Positions 1-10,394 of a stretch of 64,000 bases of DNA are shown here, piece by piece (position 1 is the first letter of the stretch; each line of letters opens with the position of its first letter). Where the stretch lies: contig JALHQN010000013.1 of NCBI GenBank assembly GCA_022841915.1, positions 62,001 through 126,000 on the forward strand, written 5' to 3'. This stretch comes from Burkholderiales bacterium. Its GTDB lineage: Bacteria; Pseudomonadota; Gammaproteobacteria; Burkholderiales; WYBJ01. The notes beneath the pieces are model-generated. The model had not been told where the DNA came from and did not search any database. It saw nothing but the letters and a program-made list of their open reading frames with translations. The position numbers and the translations under genes were made by a program.

Positions 1-50
1 TAGCGGGCGCCGGCGATTCTGACCTTTTTTCACCCTCTCGAGACCGTCCC

Positions 51-1007
51 ATGAAAGCTGTGTCCCTGGCAACGATGCTTGCTCTAGCCGCTGCGCCCAG
101 CGCTTTCGCGCAGACCTATCCCACCAAGCCGATCCGGCTGATCGTGGGATTCACCCCGGGCGGCGGCGTCGACATCAACGCACGCATGCTCGCACCCAAG
201 CTCACCGAGTATCTCGGCCAGCAGGTGATCGTCGAGAATCGTCCCGGCGCCGGTACCAATATCGCCAACGAACTGGTGGCCAAGTCCGCGCCCGATGGCT
301 ATACCTTGCTCATCAATACCGCGGCGCTGGTCATCAACATGTCGCTGTATCCCAAGCTCAACTACGACGCCACCCGGGACTTGGCGGGGCTGTCGACCTT
401 CTCTCGCAGCCCCAATATCCTGGTGGTGCACTCCTCGGTGCCGGTGAAGACGATCAAGGAGTTCGTAGCCTTGGCGCGTTCTAGGCCCGGCGGGCTGAAC
501 TACTCGTCGTCGGGCTCCGGAACGACTCAGCACCTGAGCGGCGAACTTTTCAACGTGCGCAACAAGGTGAAGATGGTCCACGTGCCTTACCGGGGCACGG
601 CGCCGTCGCTCACCGCGCTGATCGGCGGCGAGGTGGACATGAGCTTCGCTAACATTCCCGCCATTCATGCGCACGTCGTGTCCGGGCGGTTACGCCCGCT
701 CGCGAACACCGGTCCGCAGCGGGCCGAGCGTTTGCCGAACGTGCCGACGATGAAGGAGTCGGGCATCGACATGGAAGTCGTGGTCTGGTACGGGCTGTTC
801 GCGCCCAAGGCCACGCCGCGTGAAATCGTCACCACGCTCTCCGAGGCGATCAACCGGGCCTCTCAGGCGCCGGATGTCCGTCAGCGATTGATCGAAATGG
901 GCGGCGAACCGGCCGGCATGGCGCCGGAGGCCTTCGACAAATTCGTTCTGGCCGAGCGCGCTCAGTGGGCGGAAGTCGTGCGCCTCTCGGGTGCCAAGGC
1001 CGAGTAG
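51..1007 (+). CDS. Bug-family (TctC-like) periplasmic binding protein
   Basis: Predicted periplasmic solute receptor of the Bug/TctC family, which captures small carboxylates or similar metabolites. A signal peptide covers about residues 1-20 (ends AFAQ), followed by the family opening YPTKPIRLIVGFTPGGGVD and the mid-protein signature YRGTAPSLTALIGGEVD. At 318 aa it has full family length. No TctA/TctB membrane genes are nearby, as is usual for Bug proteins in Burkholderiales, so the ligand cannot be read from context. It converges on the MFS gene downstream. The family call is secure; the ligand is unknown. Confidence 0.93.
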   Translation: MKAVSLATMLALAAAPSAFAQTYPTKPIRLIVGFTPGGGVDINARMLAPKLTEYLGQQVIVENRPGAGTNIANELVAKSAPDGYTLLINTAALVINMSLYPKLNYDATRDLAGLSTFSRSPNILVVHSSVPVKTIKEFVALARSRPGGLNYSSSGSGTTQHLSGELFNVRNKVKMVHVPYRGTAPSLTALIGGEVDMSFANIPAIHAHVVSGRLRPLANTGPQRAERLPNVPTMKESGIDMEVVVWYGLFAPKATPREIVTTLSEAINRASQAPDVRQRLIEMGGEPAGMAPEAFDKFVLAERAQWAEVVRLSGAKAE

Positions 1008-1033
1008 CGACGCCGTCGCGGGCTGGGCGCCGC

Positions 1034-2242
1034 TCAGTCCGTTCGACGCATGACCCGCTGACGCCTGTGCGCTTGCAGATACAAGCCTAGCGCGGCCATG
1101 CAGGCAGTCAGCGATACACCGCACACAGCGAGCCAACCGAAGTGTGCGAACGCTTGACTGGCCAGAAACGCGCCGGCAGCGTTGCCGGCCCAGACATGCG
1201 TGCCGAATACCGTGTTGGCTCGTGCACGCGATTCCGGGGCGATGGTGTTGACCAAGGTCTGGTTGGAAACCATGGCGGCCCTGAGTGCGCAATCGAGCAG
1301 GATCACGCCGATCACGACGGCAACGATGGTCCAGCTCGCCAGACCGAGCACGCACCAGGCGACGATCATCGCCCCGACGGCGGTGGCCACGACCGGCATG
1401 ATGCCCGAGCGATCCATCCAGCGACCCGCAGGCCGTGCGACGAGAATGCCGGCCGCACCCGGAATGCCGAGCAGCCCGATCTGCGCCGGTGCGAGGCGAT
1501 GCAAGGCGACCATCATGGGCGACACGACGGCCCAGAAACCTCCGTAACACACGCACAGCATGAACTGGATCGCAGCCGCTCGGCGAATGTCGGCGTTCGC
1601 ACGCAGCAGACTCAGCACCGAGTACAACAGGGCGCCATAGCCGGCGTCCGTCGACGGCCGCGTTCGCGGCAGGCGCGCGAGCAGCAGGGGGACGAGCGCG
1701 AGCAGCATCGCGGCCGAAAGCATGTAGCCGGAACGCCAGCCGAAGTGACTGGCCATCACGCCGCCCATGATGCGGGCAAACAGGATGCCGACGAAGAGTC
1801 CGGTGAACAGCGTGCCCACGGCGCGTCCGCGTTGATCGGGGCGGGCACGCTCGGCGACGATGCCGATCATGCTTTGCACCAGCGAGGACGAAACGCCGGT
1901 CATGAAACTCGCCAGCGCGAGCACCTCGATGGAAGGGGCTGCTGCCATGGAGATCTGCGCTGCACATAAGACGGCGAGCTTCGTCAGGATCAGCCGGCGC
2001 TTGTCGATGCGATCACCGAGCGGGACGAGCAGCGCGACACCGACGAACATGCCGCCGAACGATAGCGTCGGTATCCAGCCCATTTCAGTCTGGTCCGCCC
2101 CGAGATCGGCCGCGATCGCAGCCAGCATCGGCGTCTGATAGTGCATGCCCCCAGAGACGACGAAGGCCGTAAGCGTCAACAGCACCAACAAGCTGTCGTG
2201 CGTGCCGCTGGGCCGAGCCGAGTCGGGGTATGCAGAGCTCAT
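1034..2242 (-). CDS. MFS transporter
   Basis: Major facilitator superfamily permease of 402 aa with about twelve hydrophobic segments. Between the second and third segments it has the family-type loop (LGDRIDKRRLI) typical of drug and metabolite exporters. The ATG at 2242 is divergent from the sugar-kinase-like gene, whose ATG is only 40 bp away, so the two share one short regulatory gap. It converges with the upstream Bug gene (26 bp between stop codons). The substrate cannot be deduced; the fold resembles DHA1-type efflux carriers by general appearance only. Confidence 0.9.
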   Translation of the reverse strand: MSSAYPDSARPSGTHDSLLVLLTLTAFVVSGGMHYQTPMLAAIAADLGADQTEMGWIPTLSFGGMFVGVALLVPLGDRIDKRRLILTKLAVLCAAQISMAAAPSIEVLALASFMTGVSSSLVQSMIGIVAERARPDQRGRAVGTLFTGLFVGILFARIMGGVMASHFGWRSGYMLSAAMLLALVPLLLARLPRTRPSTDAGYGALLYSVLSLLRANADIRRAAAIQFMLCVCYGGFWAVVSPMMVALHRLAPAQIGLLGIPGAAGILVARPAGRWMDRSGIMPVVATAVGAMIVAWCVLGLASWTIVAVVIGVILLDCALRAAMVSNQTLVNTIAPESRARANTVFGTHVWAGNAAGAFLASQAFAHFGWLAVCGVSLTACMAALGLYLQAHRRQRVMRRTD

Positions 2243-2281
2243 GCGGGCATGCCGGATGCAAGACGGCGGCGGGGGGTGACC

Positions 2282-3076
2282 ATGGTCGCGAAGCGAAAGC
2301 AGGACAGCAGCGAGCGCAGGGGAACGGACGCATCGAAGAATGCGCAGCGGCGTACCCTCGTCGTGGACATCGGCGGCACCAAGATCAAGCTCTTGGGCAG
2401 CGGCGAGACCGACCCGCGGCGCATTGCTTCGGGCAAGCGCATGACGCCTGCGGTGATGGTCGCGGAGATCAAGAAAATCACGAAGGATTGGCGGTACGAC
2501 GTGGTGTCCATCGGGTATCCAGGTGCGGTCGGCAGTCAGGGCCCCTGCTCAGAGCCGGGAAATTTGGGCTCTGGCTGGGTGGGATTCGACTTTGCCGCTG
2601 CATTCGATTGTCCTGTGCGAATTGTCAATGATGCTGCCATGCAGGCTCTGGGCAGCTACGAAGGCGGTCGCATGTTGTTCTTGGGCTTGGGTACAGGTCT
2701 CGGGTCGGCCATTATCGCCGAGAGCGTGATCGTTCCGCTGGAGCTTGGCAAAGTGTCCTACCGGGACGACAAGACGCTCGGGCAACTGCTCGGGCGGCGT
2801 GGGCTGAAGTCTCTCGGCAAAACGGCCTGGCGTGAAATCCTCGACAAGGTCGTTGACTCGTTCGCCGACGCCTTCATGGTCGATTACATCGTTCTGGGCG
2901 GGGGTAATGCCAAGCTGGTGAAGAATCCCCCGACCGGGGTTCGCCTGGGCCATAACCTGACCGCTTTTCGGGGCGGGCTGCGGCTCTGGGAATTGAAGAA
3001 CCTGCATACGCAATCGGCAGGGGCATCGGCGGCGCCGGTGAAGGTCAAGTCGTCGGGCGAATGGCGCATCATTTGA
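2282..3076 (+). CDS. ROK-family, polyphosphate-glucokinase-like kinase
   Basis: 264-aa ASKHA-fold sugar kinase. The N-terminal phosphate loop is LVVDIGGTKIKLL, followed by the GYPGAVG segment, the NDAAMQALG catalytic-Asp region and a second phosphate motif LGLGTGLGSA. This pattern fits polyphosphate/ATP glucokinases of the ROK superfamily; the phosphoryl donor cannot be decided from sequence. I take the ATG at 2282 rather than the track start at 2141, because the extra 47 residues are Arg/His-rich shadow sequence and a GGGG-type ribosome site lies just upstream. The small acidic gene follows 68 bp downstream. Confidence 0.82.
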   Translation: MVAKRKQDSSERRGTDASKNAQRRTLVVDIGGTKIKLLGSGETDPRRIASGKRMTPAVMVAEIKKITKDWRYDVVSIGYPGAVGSQGPCSEPGNLGSGWVGFDFAAAFDCPVRIVNDAAMQALGSYEGGRMLFLGLGTGLGSAIIAESVIVPLELGKVSYRDDKTLGQLLGRRGLKSLGKTAWREILDKVVDSFADAFMVDYIVLGGGNAKLVKNPPTGVRLGHNLTAFRGGLRLWELKNLHTQSAGASAAPVKVKSSGEWRII

Positions 3077-3144
3077 GCGCCGGGCATTTGGGTTGCGCCG
3101 CTCCAACGGGGCTGCCGTACGCGCAGCCGACTTTGGAGACGATC

Positions 3145-3363
3145 ATGGACAGCAGCAGCCAACAGAACCCGAACGATCCGACCGATTTGCCGGATCCGGG
3201 CCCCGGCAAACAAGATCCGGAGGAACTCGACAAGCAACTCGATCGGGCGCTCGAAGACAGCATGGATGCAAGCGACCCGCCGGCGACTATCATGCCCGAA
3301 GTGCATCACCGCGACGAGGGCGCTGCTGACGATGCAAAGCGCATAGCACCCGAGAAGCGCTAG
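3145..3363 (+). CDS. Small acidic hypothetical protein (72 aa)
   Basis: Small soluble protein, rich in Asp, Glu, Pro and Gln, with no hydrophobic segment and no recognised domain. The middle (DPEELDKQLDRALEDSMD) could form a short amphipathic helix. The ATG at 3145 is preceded by a GGAGAC ribosome site with good spacing, which is the main reason to accept the ORF. It is probably co-transcribed with the ROK kinase. No function can be given. Confidence 0.55.
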   Translation: MDSSSQQNPNDPTDLPDPGPGKQDPEELDKQLDRALEDSMDASDPPATIMPEVHHRDEGAADDAKRIAPEKR

Positions 3364-3502
3364 CCGCTGATGGGCGGCGGTGAGCCACCCGCCTTCGCCC
3401 CGCCGTTGCTCGTACGGGGTGCCATCGGTTGACATGGCACCGTATCCCCACGCAGGATGCGGTGCTGTAGCGACGGACGCAACTCAAATGGGAGGGGTCG
3501 AA

Positions 3503-4477
3503 ATGAGAATTCATGGTGTTCTTCACGGGGCTGTCGCCTTGGCGGCGATAGTGGGCGTGGCTTCGGTGCACGCTCAGCAATGGCCGGCGGAAAAACCGGT
3601 GCGCATGATCGTGCCCTTCGCACCCGGTGGCGGGACGGATATTCAGGCACGCTTGCTGACAGCCGCTTTGCAGCGTAGCACGGGCCAGACCTTCCTCGTC
3701 GACAACCGCACCGGCGCAAGCGGGTTGATCGGGGCACAACTGGCAGTCGACGCCGCGCCCGATGGTTATACGATCTTCTTCACCTCAGGCAGCCTTTCCG
3801 TGGTGACGACGCTTTACGCGAAAAGAATGAAATTCGATCCGCTCGCCGATCTGGCGCCGGTGAGCTGGCTTTCCTCGACGCCGCTGGTGCTTTCAGTGCA
3901 TCCTAGCGTCCCCGTCAAGACAGTCAGACAGTTCGTGGCGCTTGCGAAGTCGAAGCCCGGGGTTCTGACCGCAGGCGGGAACACCGTGGGCAGCACGGCG
4001 CATCTGTCGGCGGAGATGTTCAACCAAGCGACGGGCGCGAAGGCAACCGTCGTGACCTATCGAGGTGGCGGTCCTGCCACCGTTGCGCTTATATCCGGGG
4101 AGACCGATTTCATCTTCGCGACGGCGCCGTCCGTGATACCGCACTTGCGTACCGGAAAGGCGAGAGCGATCGCCGTGACGACAGCGAAGCCTTCTGCCTT
4201 CTTTCCCGATCTACCCACGATGAACAGCGTTTATCCGGGCTTCGAGACGGATAACTGGTACGGTGCGTTCTATCCCAAGAATACGCCCCGGGCCATCATC
4301 GACCGTATGAACGCCGAGCTGGCCAAGGCGCAGGCGACGCCGGAGGTGAAGAAGTTCATGGAACGCGAAGCGCTCGAAGCGGTGAGCAGCAACCCCGAGG
4401 CGTTGACCGACAAGTTCAAGCGCGACATCGCCAAGTACGCCAAGGTGATCGCCGACGCCAACATTCGGGCGGACTGA
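3503..4477 (+). CDS. Bug-family (TctC-like) periplasmic binding protein
   Basis: Second Bug-family receptor, 324 aa. The signal peptide runs to about residue 22 (ends SVHAQQ), followed by WPAEKPVRMIVPFAPGGGTDIQAR and the signature YRGGGPATVALISGETD. I chose the ATG at 3503 because a strong GGGAGGGG ribosome site precedes it and it gives a clean signal peptide; the track start at 3380 adds non-signal residues. No transporter membrane genes adjoin it. It precedes metH but is separated from it by about 300 bp and is probably not in the same operon. Confidence 0.92.
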   Translation: MRIHGVLHGAVALAAIVGVASVHAQQWPAEKPVRMIVPFAPGGGTDIQARLLTAALQRSTGQTFLVDNRTGASGLIGAQLAVDAAPDGYTIFFTSGSLSVVTTLYAKRMKFDPLADLAPVSWLSSTPLVLSVHPSVPVKTVRQFVALAKSKPGVLTAGGNTVGSTAHLSAEMFNQATGAKATVVTYRGGGPATVALISGETDFIFATAPSVIPHLRTGKARAIAVTTAKPSAFFPDLPTMNSVYPGFETDNWYGAFYPKNTPRAIIDRMNAELAKAQATPEVKKFMEREALEAVSSNPEALTDKFKRDIAKYAKVIADANIRAD

Positions 4478-4487
4478 GCCTGCAACC

Positions 4488-4518
4488 GCATGCCGGATTG
4501 TGCCGCCCTCCGGCATGC
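4488..4518 (+). terminator. Stem-loop after Bug gene (possible weak terminator)
   Basis: A perfect 9-bp inverted repeat (GCATGCCGG / CCGGCATGC) with a 13-nt loop lies 10 bp after the stop codon of the Bug gene. No T-run follows, so it is not a classical intrinsic terminator; it may act as an RNA-stabilising hairpin or with Rho. The rest of the roughly 300-bp stretch to metH shows no ORF or riboswitch that I can support. Confidence 0.35.
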
Positions 4519-4773
4519 GCGTTCGCCGGCCAGCTCGGCCGCGAGTTCGTGCTGCTGGCCGGACACCGAGGCTCGGGCGGGCTGCCGGGGCAAGCCTGCG
4601 CCACCGAAAACCTTCTTCCGGGCATGGCGAAACGGCTGGGACGCTCCGCTCTGCTCGGGTCGTAAAGGGCAGTGATCGTCCGGGTGCTCCGGGCTTTGGC
4701 GAGATGGGTGCGTGCTAACATCGCCCCTCCGAGTCGGCCTCGGCTCCCTTGAGTTTTCATTGCCCTCGCATCC

Positions 4774-7700
4774 ATGACCTCGTCCCGAATCGATCTTCTT
4801 CCCGAGTCCCTAGAACGCCGCATTCTCATCATCGACGGCGCAATGGGCACCATGATCCAGACGTACAGCCTGTCCGAGGCAGATTATCGTGGGGAGCGCT
4901 TCGCCACGCATAGCGACGAGGTCAAGGGCAACAACGATCTGCTGACGCTCACGCAGCCGCACATCATTCGCGACATCCACGCTTCATACCTGGAAGCGGG
5001 CGCAGACATCATCGAGACCAACACGTTCAACTCGAACGCGCCCTCGATGGCCGACTACAAGATGGAGTCCCTGGTCGAGGAACTGAACTTGACTGCAGCT
5101 CGTTTGGCTCGTCAGGTGGCCGACGAGTTCGAGCGCAAGGATTCGAGCCGGCCGCGCTACGTGGCGGGTGTGCTCGGCCCGACCAACCGCACGGCGACGA
5201 TATCGCCGGACGTGAACGACCCGGGTTTTCGCAACATCACCTTCGATCAACTGGTCGATACCTATTCAGTGGCGGCCCGGGCCTTGGTGGAAGGCGGGGC
5301 GGACATCCTGCTGATCGAAACCATCTTCGATACGCTCAACGCAAAGGCGGCGATCTTTGCCGTGGAGACCTTGTTCGAACAACTCGGGCATCGGCTGCCG
5401 GTGATGATTTCGGGCACGATCACCGATCAGTCGGGCCGCACGTTGACCGGGCAGACGCCCGAAGCGTTCTGGAATTCTGTCCGGCACGCGAGGCCGCTCT
5501 CCATCGGGCTCAACTGCGCGCTGGGCGCAAAGATGATGCGCCCGTACATCGAGGAGCTGGCGCAGCTCTCCGATACGTTCGTGAGCGCGTATCCGAATGC
5601 AGGCTTGCCCAACCCGTTGGCGCCCACCGGCTACGACGAGTTGCCGGCCGACACCGCGGCATTGCTGCGCGATTTCGCCGATTCGGGCTTCGTCAACATC
5701 GTCGGGGGCTGCTGCGGGACGACACCCGCTCACATCAAGGCGATCGCGCAGACCGTGCGCGATCTGCCGGTGCGCCGGCGCCCGGCGATAGAGCGCAAGA
5801 CCCGCCTCTCCGGTCTGGAGCCGTTCAACATCGGCGACGATTCCTTGTTCGCCAACATCGGCGAGCGCACCAACGTCACCGGCTCCCGTGCATTCGCGCG
5901 CATGATCCTCGCCGGGGATTATGCCGAGGGCTTGTCGGTGGCGCGCCAGCAGGTCGAGAACGGCGCCCAGATGATCGACGTCAACATGGACGAGGCCATG
6001 CTCGACTCGGTCAAGGCCATGACCACCTTCCTCAACCTCATCGCATCCGAACCGGACATCTCCAAGGTGCCGCTCGTGATCGACTCGTCGAAGTGGAGCG
6101 TCATCGAGGCCGGGTTGAAGTGCGTGCAGGGCAAGGGCATCGTCAATTCGATCAGTCTGAAGGAAGGCAAGGACGAGTTCGTGCGGCAGGCGAATCTCGC
6201 GCGCAAGTACGGCGCCGCGGTCATCGTCATGGCCTTCGATGAAGACGGTCAGGCCGACACCCTGGAGCGCCGCATCGCGATCTGCAAGCGCTGCTATCAC
6301 ATCCTGGTCGACGAGGTCGGCTTTCCCCCCGAGGACGTCATTTTCGATCCCAACATCTTCGCCATCGCCACCGGGATCGAAGAGCACAACAACTACGCCA
6401 AGGATTTCATCGAGGCCACCCGCATCATCCGCCAGATCCTGCCCTACGCGAAGATCAGCGGCGGCGTCTCGAACGTGTCGTTCTCCTTCCGGGGCAACGA
6501 TCCGGTGCGCGAAGCCATCCACACGGCCTTCCTGTATCACGCCATCAAGGCGGGCATGACGATGGGCATCGTCAACGCCGGTCAGGTCGGCGTGTACGAC
6601 GACATCCCGAAAGACCTCCTGGAGCATGTCGAGGACATCATCTTCAACCGCCGACCCGACGCGGCCGAGCGCATGGTGACTTTCGCTTCGACGCTCAAGG
6701 GCGAGAAGAAGACCGAAGCGCAGGAACTGGCATGGCGCAGTGGCACCGTGGAAGAGCGCCTCACGCACGCCCTGGTGCACGGCATCGCGACCCACATCGT
6801 GCCCGATACCGAAGAGATCCGCGAGAAGCTGGGCAGTCCGCTCAAGGTGATCGAAGGGCCGCTGATGGACGGCATGAACGTCGTCGGCGATCTGTTCGGC
6901 GCCGGCAAGATGTTTCTGCCGCAGGTCGTGAAGTCGGCTCGCGTGATGAAGCAGGCAGTCGCTTACCTCGAGCCCTATCTCGCCGAGGAGAAATTGCGTT
7001 CCGGCGACAACAAGCCCAAGGGCAAGATGGTCATCGCCACCGTGAAAGGCGACGTTCACGACATCGGCAAGAACATCGTCTCGGTGGTGCTCCAGTGCAA
7101 CAACTACGAGGTGGTGAACCTCGGCGTGATGGTGCCTGCGCAGAAGATCCTGCAGGTGGCGCGCGAGGAGAAATGCGATGCCATCGGGCTGTCGGGGCTG
7201 ATCACGCCTTCGCTCGAAGAAATGGCGCATGTGGCGCGCGAGATGGAGCGCGAGGGCTTCGACATTCCGCTGCTGATCGGCGGCGCGACCACGTCGCGCG
7301 TGCATACGGCAGTGAAGATCGCGCCGCACTATCATGGGCCGGTCGTGTGGGTGCCGGACGCTTCGCGCAGCGTCGGGGTGTGCTCGAACCTGCTGTCCAG
7401 GGACTTGCGGGCCCCGTATCTGGCCGAGCTGAAGTCCGACTACGAGCGCATCCGCGAACAACACGCGCGCAAGCAGGGCCCGGGTCCGTTGCGCACCTTG
7501 GCCGAGGCACGCCATCACGGCTACAAGACGGACTGGAGCGATTATGTGCCGCCGCAGCCCGCGTTCGTGGGGCGGCGCGAACTGCGCGACTACGACCTGC
7601 GCGAACTTGCGCGCTACATCGACTGGGGCCCCTTCTTCCAGACCTGGGAGTTGTCGGGGCCGTATCCCAAGATCCTCGACGACGCGATCGTGGGCACGCA

Positions 7701-8472
7701 TGCCCGCGAAGTGCTCGCCGAAGGGCAGGCCATGCTGGAGCGGATCATCACGGAGAAGTGGCTCACGGCCAACGGCGTGGTGGCCATCTATCCGGCGAAC
7801 AGCGTCAACGGCGGCGACGACATCGAGATCTATGCCGACGAGCGCCGCGAGCAGCCGATCATGACCTGGCACAACTTGCGCCAGCAGACCGTGAAGGCAC
7901 CGGATCGCTTCAACTGGTGTTTGGGCGACTTCATCGCGCCCAAGGGCTCGGGCGTCAAGGATTACGTCGGCGCCTTCGCCGTCACGGCGGGACTCGGCAT
8001 CGACGAGCGGGTGCTCGCGTTCGAGCAGGCGCACGACGATTACAACTCGATCATGCTGAAGGCGCTGGCCGATCGGCTGGCCGAGGCGTTCGCCGAAGCC
8101 CTGCACGAGCGGGTGCGCAAGGAATTCTGGGGCTACGCCAAGGATGAAGCAATGAGCGTGGAGGAACTGGTGCGCGAGGGTTATCGCGGCATCCGTCCTG
8201 CGCCCGGCTACCCGGCCTGCCCGGACCACACGGAGAAGGGTCCCTTGTTCGACATGCTGGATGCGCCCGCGCTCGGGATCACCTTGACCGAATCCTTCGC
8301 CATGTGGCCTGCATCCTCGGTAAGCGGCTTCTATTTCTCGCATCCGCAATCGACTTATTTCGCCGTCGGTCGGGTCGGCAAGGACCAGATCGAGGACTAT
8401 GCGACGCGCAAAGGCATGACGGTGGAAGAAGTCGAGCGTTGGCTGGCCGCCCATCTGGCATACCAGGGCTGA
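4774..8472 (+). CDS. metH: Cobalamin-dependent methionine synthase
   Basis: Transfers the methyl group of 5-methyl-THF via cobalamin to homocysteine. At 1232 aa it has full length with all four modules. These are the homocysteine domain (1-330) with zinc ligands Cys248 and Cys313/Cys314 (GGCCGTT), the pterin domain (about 355-620; [13 protein letters not shown]), the B12 cap and Rossmann domain with the cobalt-ligand motif DVHDIG (His762), and the C-terminal AdoMet reactivation domain (about 920-1230; [12 protein letters not shown]). It is a single-gene unit. I looked for an SAH or B12 riboswitch upstream and found no convincing one. Confidence 0.98.
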   Translation: MTSSRIDLLPESLERRILIIDGAMGTMIQTYSLSEADYRGERFATHSDEVKGNNDLLTLTQPHIIRDIHASYLEAGADIIETNTFNSNAPSMADYKMESLVEELNLTAARLARQVADEFERKDSSRPRYVAGVLGPTNRTATISPDVNDPGFRNITFDQLVDTYSVAARALVEGGADILLIETIFDTLNAKAAIFAVETLFEQLGHRLPVMISGTITDQSGRTLTGQTPEAFWNSVRHARPLSIGLNCALGAKMMRPYIEELAQLSDTFVSAYPNAGLPNPLAPTGYDELPADTAALLRDFADSGFVNIVGGCCGTTPAHIKAIAQTVRDLPVRRRPAIERKTRLSGLEPFNIGDDSLFANIGERTNVTGSRAFARMILAGDYAEGLSVARQQVENGAQMIDVNMDEAMLDSVKAMTTFLNLIASEPDISKVPLVIDSSKWSVIEAGLKCVQGKGIVNSISLKEGKDEFVRQANLARKYGAAVIVMAFDEDGQADTLERRIAICKRCYHILVDEVGFPPEDVIFDPNIFAIATGIEEHNNYAKDFIEATRIIRQILPYAKISGGVSNVSFSFRGNDPVREAIHTAFLYHAIKAGMTMGIVNAGQVGVYDDIPKDLLEHVEDIIFNRRPDAAERMVTFASTLKGEKKTEAQELAWRSGTVEERLTHALVHGIATHIVPDTEEIREKLGSPLKVIEGPLMDGMNVVGDLFGAGKMFLPQVVKSARVMKQAVAYLEPYLAEEKLRSGDNKPKGKMVIATVKGDVHDIGKNIVSVVLQCNNYEVVNLGVMVPAQKILQVAREEKCDAIGLSGLITPSLEEMAHVAREMEREGFDIPLLIGGATTSRVHTAVKIAPHYHGPVVWVPDASRSVGVCSNLLSRDLRAPYLAELKSDYERIREQHARKQGPGPLRTLAEARHHGYKTDWSDYVPPQPAFVGRRELRDYDLRELARYIDWGPFFQTWELSGPYPKILDDAIVGTHAREVLAEGQAMLERIITEKWLTANGVVAIYPANSVNGGDDIEIYADERREQPIMTWHNLRQQTVKAPDRFNWCLGDFIAPKGSGVKDYVGAFAVTAGLGIDERVLAFEQAHDDYNSIMLKALADRLAEAFAEALHERVRKEFWGYAKDEAMSVEELVREGYRGIRPAPGYPACPDHTEKGPLFDMLDAPALGITLTESFAMWPASSVSGFYFSHPQSTYFAVGRVGKDQIEDYATRKGMTVEEVERWLAAHLAYQG

Positions 8473-8687
8473 CGCAGGCGCGGTATCGCTTGGCCGCGAG
8501 GGCAGCGCCCTTGTAAGCGCTGCGCTTGGCGCTTTAGGGCGAGCTTCGGCGCGCGAAGCGAGCGCCGGATGCGGCCTGCGCAGTCTCTTTCCCGACAGAA
8601 TTCATCACCGGTCGGTCAGCCGATTGCTGGCCGCCGCGCAGATTCTCTTGTCATCGTGGTCCTCATCCATTCGATGGGGAGACAACC

Positions 8688-8960
8688 ATGATCGAAGTGT
8701 TTCGTCGGCTCGCGCACGCTTTGCGCTCCTTTTGCAACCAGCACGCGGGCTTGGTTCGCATGCGTGGTGCATCGTCGGCGCGCGGCGCGCCCGAGCGTAC
8801 ATTGGGTCGGCGTGGTTCCAGTGCGGTAGTCGATCTTTCCTCGGCGAGGCGCCTGCGCTGCTTGTCGGTGCCTTGTGCCAATACGAGACTGGCGATCGCG
8901 ATGCTGCGTGCCGAACGGCGTGACGGCGCTCGGGCGCGGCGATCAGGTGCGGTTCGATGA
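8688..8960 (+). CDS. Uncertain small Arg-rich ORF overlapping creD start
   Basis: A 90-aa ORF with a plausible ribosome site (GGGGAGA, 7 nt before ATG), whose TGA overlaps the creD start codon as ATGA, the classical translational-coupling arrangement. Against it, the product is Arg/Ala/Ser-rich, lacks a recognisable domain, and could be chance reading in GC-rich DNA. If real it may serve as a leader for creD rather than as a stable protein. The stretch from the metH stop to here (about 215 bp) holds nothing else I can name. Confidence 0.3.
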   Translation: MIEVFRRLAHALRSFCNQHAGLVRMRGASSARGAPERTLGRRGSSAVVDLSSARRLRCLSVPCANTRLAIAMLRAERRDGARARRSGAVR

Positions 8961-10294
8961 ACAGGGCGCTGGTTTGGAAGCTCGTCGCCATCATGGCGCT
9001 GACCTTGGGGCTGGTCGTGCCGCTGCAGATGACCGAAAGCTTGATCGAGGAGCGGCGAGCGGTGCGCAACCAGGTGATGCAGGATATCGCGCAAAGCGGC
9101 ACTGCGGCTCAGCGCATCGACGGGCTGGTGCTGGTGCTGCCTTGCACCGATCGATACGAGGAGACGGAAACGCTCGACAACGGACGCAGCATCCTGCGCG
9201 TGCGCATGCGCCCCTGCGATGTTCACGTGCTGCCCAAGAAGCTGCGCATCGAAGCCGAGCTGACGACCGACGTGCGGCATCGGGGAATCTACCAGGCGCT
9301 CGTGTATCGCAGCGCTTCGGATCTCGATGCGGTCTTCGACGTGCCGGCGCATCCGACACCGGCCTCGGTGCAGCGCACGTGGGGGGCGCCCCGACTGGTG
9401 CTGGGTATCGGCGATCTGCGCGGCATTCGCAACACCCCGACGGCAACCTGGAACGGCTCCAGCGTAGCGTTCGAAGCGGGCACCGGTCAGGCGCCCTGGG
9501 CTCGGGGCATACAGGCGGGCGTGCCGATCGAGCCGCGGATCGGCGGCGTGGCGAGGCTCGCCATGAAGCTCGATCTCGCCGGCATGGACCGCCTGGAGAT
9601 CGTCCCCGCAGCGAACGAAGTCGAGGTGAAGATGCGCTCGGCCTGGCCGCACCCGAGCTTCATCGGCCGCTTTTCACCCGATACCCGGGCCGTCGATGCC
9701 AGCGGCTTCGAAGCGACCTGGCGCACGACGGGCCTGGCCACCAATATTCAGGATGCCTTTCAACGCTGCGCCGGGGGCAAGTGCGAGGAATATTCCAATA
9801 GCGTGCTCGGGGTGACGCTGCTGCAGGGTGTCGATGTGTACCAGAAGGCTTACCGTGCGGTTCATTACGGCTTCTTGTTCGTCGTGCTCACCTTTGCCGT
9901 GTTCGTTCTCTTCGAGGTTCTGGCGGGCCTGCGCGTGCATCCCATCCAGTACGGGTTGGTCGGCATTGCGCTGACTGCGTTCTACGTGCTTCTCATCGCG
10001 CTGGCCGAGCATGTCGCGTTCGGTTGGGCCTATTCGCTCGCGGCCGCGGCTTGCGTGACCTTGATCGGCGCGTACTCGCGTTTCGTGCTCGGTTCGTCCC
10101 GGCGCGCAGGCTCGATGGGAGTGCTGATGAGCCTGCTGTACGGCTCGCTGTATCTCGTGCTGGGCTCGGAGGATTACGCGCTGCTGATGGGCGCCCTGCT
10201 GCTCTTCTTCATATTGGCTGCTTTCATGCTGGCGACGCGGCGGCTCGATTGGTACGCACTGCCATCGCGCGCAAACCCGGCAGCTGCAGGGTAA
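8957..10294 (+). CDS. creD: CreD-family inner-membrane protein
   Basis: 445-aa CreD/Cet homolog, an envelope-stress-related inner-membrane protein. It has one N-terminal membrane segment (about 6-24) and the family's post-TM region (PLQMTESLIEERRAVRNQV). A large periplasmic part follows, with a GVTLLQGVDVYQK boundary, then a C-terminal bundle of about five to six membrane helices. Full length for the family. In enterics creD belongs to the CreBC regulon; here a two-component pair lies on the opposite strand 2 kb away, which may be the equivalent regulator (inference). Confidence 0.92.
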   Translation: MNRALVWKLVAIMALTLGLVVPLQMTESLIEERRAVRNQVMQDIAQSGTAAQRIDGLVLVLPCTDRYEETETLDNGRSILRVRMRPCDVHVLPKKLRIEAELTTDVRHRGIYQALVYRSASDLDAVFDVPAHPTPASVQRTWGAPRLVLGIGDLRGIRNTPTATWNGSSVAFEAGTGQAPWARGIQAGVPIEPRIGGVARLAMKLDLAGMDRLEIVPAANEVEVKMRSAWPHPSFIGRFSPDTRAVDASGFEATWRTTGLATNIQDAFQRCAGGKCEEYSNSVLGVTLLQGVDVYQKAYRAVHYGFLFVVLTFAVFVLFEVLAGLRVHPIQYGLVGIALTAFYVLLIALAEHVAFGWAYSLAAAACVTLIGAYSRFVLGSSRRAGSMGVLMSLLYGSLYLVLGSEDYALLMGALLLFFILAAFMLATRRLDWYALPSRANPAAAG

Positions 10295-10394
10295 CGAGCC
10301 TTTTGCTCCCGGTTCGATCGGCTGCGATGGAGGCTATACTCGCAGCCGAATCGATCCTGATCGGGAGGCTGACCATGCATGGGCAAGCGCTGCG

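Noticed and set aside
4478-4773. SAH or cobalamin riboswitch upstream of metH
   Set aside because: Some local C/G-rich similarity (CCGAGGCTCGG, GCGCCACC) but the conserved boxes of either riboswitch are missing. A covariance-model search would decide.
5266-8454. 1062-aa minus-strand ORF across metH
   Set aside because: Antisense shadow of metH; Arg/His/Leu-rich, no domain, and metH is unambiguous.
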